From the NCBI GenBank assembly GCA_964428935.1, contig CAYSAG010000008.1, forward strand, positions 1 to 40,171: a stretch of 40,171 nt of DNA, in the 5' to 3' direction. This document shows, in pieces, positions 1-6,906 of this stretch (position 1 is its first letter; every line of letters begins with the position of its first letter). The position numbers and the translations under genes are program-made. The DNA comes from JAADHY01 sp964428935. Its GTDB lineage: Bacteria; Planctomycetota; Planctomycetia; Planctomycetales; Planctomycetaceae. The notes under the pieces are model-generated. The model was not told the DNA's origin. It made no database searches and worked only from the letters and a program-made list of their open reading frames with translations.

Positions 1-14
1 GAAGGGGAGTGAAA

Positions 15-2213
15 ATGCTCGGTGCCGAAGGTTCGCGGAAACTGTTCTGGGTCGTGGTGGCGGTCGCCGTCGTGCTCGGCCGGTTCTGTCTTGCGACGGC
101 GTCGCCCCCGGAAGCCGAAGGCGAGTTTGAGTGGCTCAGGCACGCGCGGGTCTTCATTGTCGACGGCTACACGTACCCACTGTTTCCGAAAATCGAGTTC
201 GACGCCGAAAAGCTGGCCCAGACGATGGTCGACATGCACGCCAACACGCTGCGCATGGCCACGTCCGGGAACTACTGGTTCATTCCGGGGACTCAATTCG
301 GGACCGCTCCCGACCTGGGCGGTCGCGACTTGCTCGCCGAGGCCATTGCTGCGTGCAAGCCGCGAGGCATTCGCGTGGTTGCGTACGTGCGGTGCGGCGG
401 GTCGGTTGCGGCCGAGATTGTCAAGCCGGAGTGGGCGTACCGGGCCACGCCGGACGGCCAAATTCCCGTCCGCTGGGACCTGGGGACGCGACGAGCCGCT
501 TTCTGCTGGAACACCGGCTACCGAGCGGCCTTCTTCGACCTGATTGAGAAACTGGTGACCCGCTACGACGTGGACGGCGTTTACTTCGACGCTTGGAAGT
601 TGTTCTACCGTTTTCGTCCGCCGTACGTGTGCTACTGCGAGGGATGCCGTGAAGGGTTTCGCCGAGCAACCGGACTCGAACTTCCCTACCACAAGAACGC
701 GAATCAATACACGGCGGCCGAGCGGCAGGTCATTGGCCGCTACCACGATTGGTACCGCGAGCAGTTGGTGCAGATTTTTCGCCAGACGAAGCGAATCATT
801 CGCTCACACAAGAAGATTCCGCTCATTTTCAACCTGAACCACGCTCGGTTCATTCGCAACGCCAGGTTCACGGACCCGCGAATCGTCGACGAAAGCGACG
901 CGTTCCTGTACGAAATGTCGCGGACCATGTTGGAGCGGGTGGAGGGCACCAGTCTGGCCGTGTCGCACGGACTGGCCGTCTGGCCGTACAGCGACGCCTA
1001 CCACGGCTACCCTCGCATTGGCTTCTACCGGTACGGACAGCGTCAGCACCTTTACGCCACCATGGCCTTCGGCGGCTCACCCACGCTCTACCACACGTAC
1101 TTTTTCGTCGACCACCCAGAGGCCCGAGGACCGGTTCGGGAAGCGTTCGGGGTCTTCGCGCGGAACGAAAAGTACGTGGCCGGCTTCCGCTCCGTTCCAT
1201 TCTGTGCGGTCGTCTCGAACGACCAGGACCCGCCGGGCCACGCCCAACGCGGCCATTTGTGGAACTACGACGCCCGGCTCAACACGTCCGGCGCCTTCGC
1301 CGCCTGCCTGGACCGGCACATTCAAGTCACCTCGTTTCTGAAAGAAGACCTGGCCGACCTGCAGCGACTGAAACGCTACAAGGTGCTCTACCTTCCGGAC
1401 GTTTGCTCGCTGACCGACCGCCAAGTGCGGGCCGTCGAGGAGTTCGTGCGGCAGGGGGGCGGGCTGGTTCTGACGTACGCCACGTCGTCGTACGACGAAG
1501 CGGGCCGTCGCCGCAAGGACTTCGCGCTCGGTCGGGTGGCTCGCATTCGGCCGGTCGAGCCGGACGCGGCGGCCAAGGAAAAAATCGCCGCCACCAGCGT
1601 CTTCGGCGGTGTGTGGGACGTCTACCTTCAGGCTCGACCGGGCCAGTCGGTGCTCAGTCGGCCGCTGGCCGACGACCTGCTGCCGGCGACGCCTTACCAG
1701 CCGGTCGCCGTGCGACCGGGTGGACGTGTCGTGGCCGACGTCGTCCTGGGCGACAGGAAGCCGTTCTTCCCGGGGCTCGTCGTAGCTCGTTACGGCAAAG
1801 GCAAGGCGGCTTACCTTTCCGGCCCGGTCGGTGCCATGTACCGCCAAACGCACTTGGCGCAGTTGGCCGACCTTGTCCGAGACGTCGTCCAGTGGGTCAG
1901 CCCGGACGGCCTGCCGTACCAGATCGACGCACCGTCGGGACTGATTGCCAACATGACGGCCCGAGACAACGTCCGCGTGCTGCACCTGGTCAACTGGACC
2001 GGCTGCAAGCTTGAGGCCCCCATGCAAAACGCGTACTACTTGCCGCCCGTGAAGAACGTCCACATTCGCATTCGAATTCCGGCGGGCCGCGGCGTGAAGG
2101 CCGTACGGCTGTTCGTGCCGGGTCCGTGTGAGCACCGCGTCGAGAACGAGACGCTGCACGTCACGCTGGCGAAAGTGGAAGCCTACCAGGGAGTGGTCGT
2201 CGAGCTGCAGTGA
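15..2213 (+). CDS. Secreted glycoside-hydrolase-like protein (GHL6-type barrel)
   Basis: The predicted protein has about 732 residues and an N-terminal hydrophobic export segment (roughly residues 8-30). Residues about 35-390 look like a TIM-barrel glycosidase of the hypothetical glycosyl hydrolase 6 / alpha-galactosidase-like type; the motif DVDGVYFDAW near residue 190 resembles the strand-4 end that carries the acidic residue in such barrels. Residues about 400-600 resemble the beta-galactosidase trimerisation (amidotransferase-like) domain, with KVLYLPDVCSLTD and EEFVRQGGGLVLTY. The C-terminus is a beta-sandwich. A GTG at 9 is also in frame, but GAAGGGGA at 1-8 is better spaced for ATG 15. 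The substrate cannot be read from sequence and catalysis is inferred from fold only. The gene runs towards the convergent aldolase gene and shares a terminator region with it. Confidence 0.75.
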   Translation: MLGAEGSRKLFWVVVAVAVVLGRFCLATASPPEAEGEFEWLRHARVFIVDGYTYPLFPKIEFDAEKLAQTMVDMHANTLRMATSGNYWFIPGTQFGTAPDLGGRDLLAEAIAACKPRGIRVVAYVRCGGSVAAEIVKPEWAYRATPDGQIPVRWDLGTRRAAFCWNTGYRAAFFDLIEKLVTRYDVDGVYFDAWKLFYRFRPPYVCYCEGCREGFRRATGLELPYHKNANQYTAAERQVIGRYHDWYREQLVQIFRQTKRIIRSHKKIPLIFNLNHARFIRNARFTDPRIVDESDAFLYEMSRTMLERVEGTSLAVSHGLAVWPYSDAYHGYPRIGFYRYGQRQHLYATMAFGGSPTLYHTYFFVDHPEARGPVREAFGVFARNEKYVAGFRSVPFCAVVSNDQDPPGHAQRGHLWNYDARLNTSGAFAACLDRHIQVTSFLKEDLADLQRLKRYKVLYLPDVCSLTDRQVRAVEEFVRQGGGLVLTYATSSYDEAGRRRKDFALGRVARIRPVEPDAAAKEKIAATSVFGGVWDVYLQARPGQSVLSRPLADDLLPATPYQPVAVRPGGRVVADVVLGDRKPFFPGLVVARYGKGKAAYLSGPVGAMYRQTHLAQLADLVRDVVQWVSPDGLPYQIDAPSGLIANMTARDNVRVLHLVNWTGCKLEAPMQNAYYLPPVKNVHIRIRIPAGRGVKAVRLFVPGPCEHRVENETLHVTLAKVEAYQGVVVELQ

Positions 2214-2225
2214 CGGCGTCTCGCG

Positions 2226-2260
2226 CAACAAAAACCCGCGCGCCGCGTCCGGCGCGCGGG
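2226..2260 (-). terminator. Rho-independent terminator of the aldolase gene
   Basis: A perfect 11-bp stem (2235-2245 with 2250-2260) closes a four-base CGTC loop. Read on the minus strand it is followed by TTTTTGTTG, a good U-tract, about 105 bases past the aldolase stop. On the plus strand it may also stop the glycosidase transcript, but only CCGTTGTCTT follows, so it is weaker there. Confidence 0.85.
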
Positions 2261-2365
2261 CCGTTGTCTTGCTGCCGAGTTTGGCGGAAGCCGGTACGTG
2301 CCGACGCGTCACAAGCGCTCGGCGTGGCTCTTTGCATTCCCGGCCGCGTCTCCGGTGGCGCGTCG

Positions 2366-3397
2366 CTACGCTTTGGGCTCGAACGGCTTGACCTTCTTCA
2401 GCACGTCCGGAGCCTTCCCGGCCTGGCCGAAAGCAATCATTCGCTCCTTGCAGACTTCTTTCATCGCTGCGCGAGCGGCCTTCAGGTAGTCGCGCGGGTC
2501 GAATTTGGTCGGTTCGCACGTCAGCACTTTCCGAATGGCTCCCGTAATGGCCAGCCGGTTGTCGGTGTCGACGTTGATTTTCCGGACACCGTGCTTGATG
2601 GCCTCTTGGATTTCCTCAATGGGAACCCCGTACGTCTCTTTCATGTAGCCGCCGTACATGCGAATGATGTCGACCAGTTCCTGCGGCACGCTGGACGAGC
2701 CGTGCATGACCAAGTGTGTGTCGGGAAGTTTTTCGTGGATTTCCTTGATTCGGTCGATTCGCAAGACTTCACCTGTCGGCGGCTTCGAGAACTTGTACGC
2801 TCCGTGACTGGTGCCGATTGCGACGGCCAGCGCGTCGACGCCCGTCAGGCCGACGAATTCGGCGGCCTGTTCCGGGTCCGTCAGCAACTGTTCCTTCGTC
2901 AGTTCCCCTTCGGCCCCGTGGCCGTCTTCCTTTTCGCCGCGGCCGGTCTCCAGCGACCCGAGGCATCCCAGTTCGCCCTCCACCGAGACGCCTCGCTGCC
3001 GAGCGTACTCGACCACTTTCCGCGTCACCTCGACGTTGTACTCGAACGTCGACGGCGTCTTGCCGTCGACCAGCAGCGAGCCGTCCATCATGACGGACGT
3101 GAAACCGTTTTCGATTGCGCTCTTGCACGTCTCGAAGCTGTTCCCGTGGTCCTGGTGCATGACAATGGGAATTTCCGGGTACAGCTCGACCGCCGCCAGC
3201 ATCAAGTGCCGCAAGAACGCGTCTTGCGAGTACTTCCTGGCCCCGCGTGACGCCTGAACGATCACCGGCGACTCCGTTTCCCTCGCCGCCTCCATGATCG
3301 CCTGAATCTGCTCCATGTTGTTCACGTTCAGCGCGGCCACGCCGTAACCGTTCTCAGCAGCATGGTCCAACAACGGACGCAACGCGATCAATGGCAT
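2366..3397 (-). CDS. fba: Class II fructose-1,6-bisphosphate aldolase
   Basis: This 343-residue protein matches the length and sequence pattern of the class II, zinc-dependent aldolases of the CbbA/Fba type, which interconvert fructose-1,6-bisphosphate with dihydroxyacetone phosphate and glyceraldehyde-3-phosphate in glycolysis and gluconeogenesis. The signature HQDHG at residues 81-85 supplies the catalytic Asp83 and a metal-binding His84. Further family blocks are GELGCLGSLETG, HGSSSVPQE and KINVDTDNR, the last two lining the phosphate site. A strong GGAGGAG Shine-Dalgarno lies directly upstream of ATG 3397. Ile codons here are mainly ATC (12 of 20 by hand count), unlike lexA, which fits a highly expressed gene. 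No pathway partner lies next to it. Confidence 0.97.
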   Translation of the reverse strand: MPLIALRPLLDHAAENGYGVAALNVNNMEQIQAIMEAARETESPVIVQASRGARKYSQDAFLRHLMLAAVELYPEIPIVMHQDHGNSFETCKSAIENGFTSVMMDGSLLVDGKTPSTFEYNVEVTRKVVEYARQRGVSVEGELGCLGSLETGRGEKEDGHGAEGELTKEQLLTDPEQAAEFVGLTGVDALAVAIGTSHGAYKFSKPPTGEVLRIDRIKEIHEKLPDTHLVMHGSSSVPQELVDIIRMYGGYMKETYGVPIEEIQEAIKHGVRKINVDTDNRLAITGAIRKVLTCEPTKFDPRDYLKAARAAMKEVCKERMIAFGQAGKAPDVLKKVKPFEPKA

Positions 3398-3748
3398 TGT
3401 GCTCCTCCTTCCTTCGACAACCGTCCGAATTTGTCTCGCTGAGGCGTTGTCCGCCCGCTTTTCGTGACCGCCGCCTCAGACCCGCCGTCTCCGGGCGAAC
3501 GAAGACCACTCGCGGCGTCACAGCGGCAGCGTCCCAGTCCGAGCCGACGCAGCACCCAGCGGACTCACTCTCGTCCCACCTGTTTCGGTGGCCCACCGGC
3601 GGTGAAGTTTAGTGAAAAGGCCGGGCAGCGCCGAGTCGCCGGCACAAGTCCGAGCAGCGTCAGCCGGGTGGTCGTTCCGCAGCGCGTCGAGCATTGCAGA
3701 CAACAACCGAAAGGTCTCGTTGGCGGACCACCGTCGCGACAGCAGCGG
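3398..3748. other. Intergenic, no gene seen
   Basis: This stretch separates the aldolase start from the desaturase stop and must hold the aldolase promoter on the minus strand. I see no convincing -35/-10 pair, no RNA gene and no coding signal; the frames open across it have no family resemblance and run antisense into the desaturase gene. Confidence 0.6.
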
Positions 3749-4702
3749 TCACCGGGTCGCCGGCCGCGCCTTCGGCAGCTCGTCTTGAACTTTCTTTGCA
3801 ATGCCCAGCTTCTTCAGGGCCCAAATGACCCAGTACGACGGGTCGACTTCCCACCACCGGTGACCGTGCCGAGCCAGCCGCTGGAAAGCGTGGTGGTTGT
3901 TGTGCCACCCCTCGCCGTAAGTGAGCACGGCCACCCACCAAAGGTTGCGCGAGTTGTCGTCGGTCTGGTAGTTCCGGTAGCCCCACACGTGTGTGGCCGA
4001 GTTGACAAACCAGGTCGAGTGGTAGCAGACGACCGTCCGCAGACACAGTCCCCACAGCAGGAAGGAAAGGCCTTGTCGGAAGAAAACCTCCCCCACAACG
4101 TACAGGACGACACCCAGGACAATGGAGAACAGCCCGAAGAACTTGTCAAAGAAACGGTGGACAGGGTCTTTGTAGAGGTCGGGAGCCCACCGCTTGTAGA
4201 GGGCGTCCAGTTCCTCGGCCGTCATCTTGGGCTCGAACCACAAAAAGTGAGACCACCAGAAGCCGTCTCGCGGTGAGTGCGGGTCGCCGTCCTTGTCCGA
4301 ACGGACGTGGTGCTTGCGGTGAGTCGCCACCCAGAACAGCGGGCTTCCTTCAGCCGCCAACATGCCACAGACCGAAAAGAAGTACTTCAAGAAACGTGGA
4401 ACGACGAAACTGCCGTGTGTGAGCAGTCGGTGGTAGCCCACGGTCACGCCCAGACACGCCGACACCCAGTGCAGGACCAGCGCGACAACCAGCGCCGGCC
4501 AACTAAAGAACCAGAACGCCGCCACCGCTCCCGTGTGCATCAACGCCATCCAACCAAAATTGACCCAGTTCACTCCGTGAGGAAAACGGTCTCGGTAGCG
4601 TTTTGGCAAAGCAGCGTACTGCTCCGGCTCGCCGCCAGTCGGCCGCTGGCTGTCTGAAGGAGCTTGCGTCGTCTGTTGGTTGGGTGTTTGGTTCGGCGTC
4701 AT
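3749..4702 (-). CDS. Acyl-CoA delta-9-type fatty acid desaturase
   Basis: This 317-residue membrane di-iron desaturase would put a cis double bond into a saturated acyl chain, using O2 and an electron donor. All three histidine boxes are present and in order: HRLLTH (91-96), HRKHH (128-132) and HNNHH (267-271). Hydrophobic segments around 48-85 and 190-222 are the expected membrane hairpins. The first 30 residues are a polar, Gln/Pro/Thr-rich tail outside the conserved core. ATG 4702 is preceded by GGGAGGA at suitable spacing. The gene stands alone, divergent from lexA. The family assignment is firm; the position of the double bond and whether the substrate is acyl-CoA or a lipid are inferred from the family. 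Confidence 0.93.
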   Translation of the reverse strand: MTPNQTPNQQTTQAPSDSQRPTGGEPEQYAALPKRYRDRFPHGVNWVNFGWMALMHTGAVAAFWFFSWPALVVALVLHWVSACLGVTVGYHRLLTHGSFVVPRFLKYFFSVCGMLAAEGSPLFWVATHRKHHVRSDKDGDPHSPRDGFWWSHFLWFEPKMTAEELDALYKRWAPDLYKDPVHRFFDKFFGLFSIVLGVVLYVVGEVFFRQGLSFLLWGLCLRTVVCYHSTWFVNSATHVWGYRNYQTDDNSRNLWWVAVLTYGEGWHNNHHAFQRLARHGHRWWEVDPSYWVIWALKKLGIAKKVQDELPKARPATR

Positions 4703-5120
4703 GGCAACGATCCTCCCACACTCAACGGAATGGCTCCTGACAAGAAAGGAATCCTGGCTGCGTCACCAAGGCGGGGCTGTTGACTGTTTCGGTCGTGTGA
4801 ACGTCTGAATTGAGTTTGCTGAAAGTCGGTCGCAGGTCAATGGAAATTTGTCCGACGGGAAACGAAGACGTTTCTCGGAACGGTCAGCCACGAAATGGGA
4901 AGGAAGACGGATTCCGACACAAAAGTCTCCGAGCGGCGGCCGAGCTCGGAGCTCCCGAACGGGACGGCCACATTGTGACGCAGTCACTTGTCTTCTGCCA
5001 GCTTCCCCTTCTTCAACCCGCCCGGCTCGTCTCAAATTCCGACCAAAGGAGAAGTAGGAAACAACAGAACTGTGTACAAGAAACCGCCTTCCAACTTTTC
5101 CTGAAGCCCGTCTCTTCCTC
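4703..5120. other. Divergent intergenic region between desaturase and lexA
   Basis: This region holds the desaturase promoter on the minus strand and sequence upstream of the lexA promoter on the plus strand. Local base composition is less GC-rich than the genes. I found no coding sequence, RNA gene or convincing promoter pair for the desaturase. Confidence 0.5.
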
Positions 5121-5150
5121 TTGACGATTCTCGAGAACGTGTTGCATACT
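5121..5150 (+). promoter_or_regulatory. lexA promoter (-35 TTGACG, -10 CATACT)
   Basis: TTGACG (5121-5126) and CATACT (5145-5150) are separated by 18 bases, a sigma70-like arrangement with four or more matches per hexamer. Transcription would start near 5157, giving a leader of about 135 nt before the lexA GTG. A 10-bp palindrome TTCTCGAGAA (5128-5137) sits in the spacer. The -10 hexamer lies inside the first proposed LexA operator, so bound LexA would occlude RNA polymerase. Confidence 0.65.
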
Positions 5151-5173
5151 TTCGTATGTCATACAAAAGTATG
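5145..5173. promoter_or_regulatory. Tandem LexA operator candidates, CATAC-N4-GTATG twice
   Basis: Two perfect 5-4-5 palindromes lie at 5145-5158 (spacer TTTC) and 5160-5173 (spacer AAAA), one base apart, centres 15 bp apart. They overlap the -10 and the likely start site of lexA. The half-site spacing matches the GAAC-N4-GTTC and AGTAC-N4-GTACT SOS boxes known from Gram-positives and cyanobacteria, but the sequence differs. Autoregulation by LexA is the simplest reading. I did not notice a further copy upstream of imuA or dnaE2. Confidence 0.7.
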
Positions 5174-5292
5174 TTTTCGGGCGACCGCAAAGTGCCAAGC
5201 CTCGGGCTGCCGAAAAGCGGTTCTCGAACAAAGGGGTTGGGCCAGAAGCGGTTTGCACGGAAACGTCCCGGTTGGAGAAAGGAGGGTGAGTC

Positions 5293-5886
5293 GTGGAGCG
5301 AAGGAAGGAGTTGCCGGAACGGGCGGTGCAGATTTTGGAGTTCATTCGGCAGGAGCTGCAGACTCGAGGCTACGCTCCTTCGATTCGAGAAATTGGTCGT
5401 GAGGTCGGTCTGAAGTCGCCTCGCAGCGTGCAGCTCTACCTGGAACGTCTGGAACGGGAAGGGTACATCACCCGAGCGGCTCGGACGTCCCGGTCGATTC
5501 AACTGACCGAGCGTCCGCGTGGGCTGCGGCTACTGGGACACGTCCCCGCGGGCGTGCCGGTCGACGCCGTGGAAGACGCCGAGCTGTTCGACTTCGAAGC
5601 TCTCTACAACGCCGACGACCACTTCATGCTCAAAGTCCGCGGGGACTCCATGATTGAAGACCACATTGCCGACGGCGACATGGTCGTCGTCCGCAAGCAG
5701 TCCACTTGTCGCGACGGAGACATTGTGGTCGCTCGAACCCCAGACGGCGAAGTGACACTGAAGCGGTTCTACCGGGCCGGAAATCGAATTCGACTGCAAC
5801 CGGCCAACAAGAACATGAAAGCGATTTACTGTCGTTCGGTTGAAATTTTGGGAGTCGTGGTGGGCGTGGTGCGGCGAGTGGTGTGA
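5293..5886 (+). CDS. lexA: LexA SOS repressor
   Basis: This 197-residue protein has the length and layout of LexA. It has an N-terminal winged helix-turn-helix (about 1-70) with the recognition region SPRSVQLYLERLEREGYI, then a C-terminal S24-type self-cleavage and dimerisation domain. The cleavage site Ala86-Gly87 (HVPAGVP), the catalytic Ser119 (GDSM) and Lys157 (VTLKRF) are all in place, so RecA-stimulated self-cleavage should work. GTG 5293 is chosen because GGAGGG lies 6-7 bases upstream and the HTH begins at once. Ile codons are 11 ATT to 1 ATC, while Asp, Tyr, His and Phe codons are all C-ending. It is the first gene of the mutagenesis cassette, 90 bp ahead of imuA. Confidence 0.97.
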   Translation: MERRKELPERAVQILEFIRQELQTRGYAPSIREIGREVGLKSPRSVQLYLERLEREGYITRAARTSRSIQLTERPRGLRLLGHVPAGVPVDAVEDAELFDFEALYNADDHFMLKVRGDSMIEDHIADGDMVVVRKQSTCRDGDIVVARTPDGEVTLKRFYRAGNRIRLQPANKNMKAIYCRSVEILGVVVGVVRRVV

Positions 5887-5976
5887 GTTGGAACAACCGG
5901 GCAAGAGGCGGCTTTGACGTAGCCGCGTCCTTGGGCTTGTGGCCGCGTTCTTGAGCCTGGCAAAAGGACGAACCGC
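5887..5976. repeat. lexA-imuA spacer with hairpin and imperfect 20-bp tandem
   Basis: A 6-bp perfect stem (5908-5913 with 5921-5926) closes a seven-base loop without a following T-tract, so it is not a typical terminator. It is followed by two imperfect tandem 20-mers starting CCGCGT at 5923 and 5943. The hairpin could attenuate or process the lexA-imuA transcript; nothing in the sequence decides this. Confidence 0.4.
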
Positions 5977-6906
5977 ATGAGCCCACGCACGCCTTGCCGA
6001 CGCGTCCCGAACCAAACAGACAACCGAAAGCGGCTCCACAAGACACAAGCGGAGCCCGACGGCGTGGAAATGGAACCAGCAACTGAGCGAACCAACGGGC
6101 GGCGGAAGCGCATTCGCGAGTTGGCCGAGCGCATTCGTGCGGTAGAACGCTCGGTGCGGTTGGTCTGTGCACAAGCACGCCGGCCGCTGACCGAGGCCGA
6201 ACTGGGGCCGTTGGCAGAGCTTTTCCCGAACCGGCGGTTGGAAGCGGGCCTGCTGGTCGAGTGGCTGTCGGACGGAGAAGGGCGAGGAGCGGCCACACTG
6301 GCGGTCCTGCTGGCTCGAGCCGCTTGGGCCTGGACCAACCGCCTGGTGGTGGTCGACGACAGCGGCCTGCCGAGCAACGAACGGCCTCGGTTGAAAGTTC
6401 AACCGGACACACGCCCTTGTTCGGCCAAACCGTCCTGGGGCTCGTCGTCTCGGTTTTACCTGCCGGCGGTCGTCGGCTGGAGCGGGGCGGCGGCTTGGGA
6501 GGTGGTGGTTGTGAGGGCCGAGCGAGAGGCGGACCGGCTGTGGGCGCTGGAGCAGGCTTTGCGGTGTCCGGCGGTGGCGGTCGTGTTGGCTCGGGTCGGA
6601 CGGGTGTCGTCGGTCGTGCTGCGTCGACTGCAGCTGGCGGCCGAGGCGACCGGAGGGTTGGGGCTTTTGTTGCGTCCGGCGTCGGTGAAGGTCGAACCGT
6701 CGTGGGCGGCGGTCCGTTTTGAGGTGCAGTCGGTGCCGGAGTGCACGTCGGAGTTTGGTCGGCGGCTTCGCGTGACGCGACTTTACTGCCGTGGTCACTG
6801 GCGACCGGTGACGCTGAATCTGGAGGTGGACCATGCCACGGGTTCTGTGCGTTTGGCTGCCGAACTTCCGCGTGCAACGGCTGCGAGCGGAGCGGCCGGA
6901 GCTTAG
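5977..6906 (+). CDS. imuA: ImuA-like translesion synthesis accessory protein
   Basis: This 309-residue protein is assigned to ImuA, a RecA/SulA-related accessory of the ImuB-DnaE2 mutasome, mainly from its place between lexA and imuB and from the C-terminal half. There, LWALEQALRCPAVAVVLARV and LRRLQLAAEATGGLGLLLRP match the usual ImuA pattern of a RecA-like core lacking a convincing Walker A. The first 30-60 residues are polar and Arg-rich with no family resemblance. ATG 5977 has AAAAGGA upstream; an internal ATG at 6070 is possible but has a poorer ribosome site. The 3' end overlaps imuB by 74 bp, which implies translational coupling. ImuA sequences diverge quickly, so confidence rests partly on context. 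Confidence 0.83.
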   Translation: MSPRTPCRRVPNQTDNRKRLHKTQAEPDGVEMEPATERTNGRRKRIRELAERIRAVERSVRLVCAQARRPLTEAELGPLAELFPNRRLEAGLLVEWLSDGEGRGAATLAVLLARAAWAWTNRLVVVDDSGLPSNERPRLKVQPDTRPCSAKPSWGSSSRFYLPAVVGWSGAAAWEVVVVRAEREADRLWALEQALRCPAVAVVLARVGRVSSVVLRRLQLAAEATGGLGLLLRPASVKVEPSWAAVRFEVQSVPECTSEFGRRLRVTRLYCRGHWRPVTLNLEVDHATGSVRLAAELPRATAASGAAGA

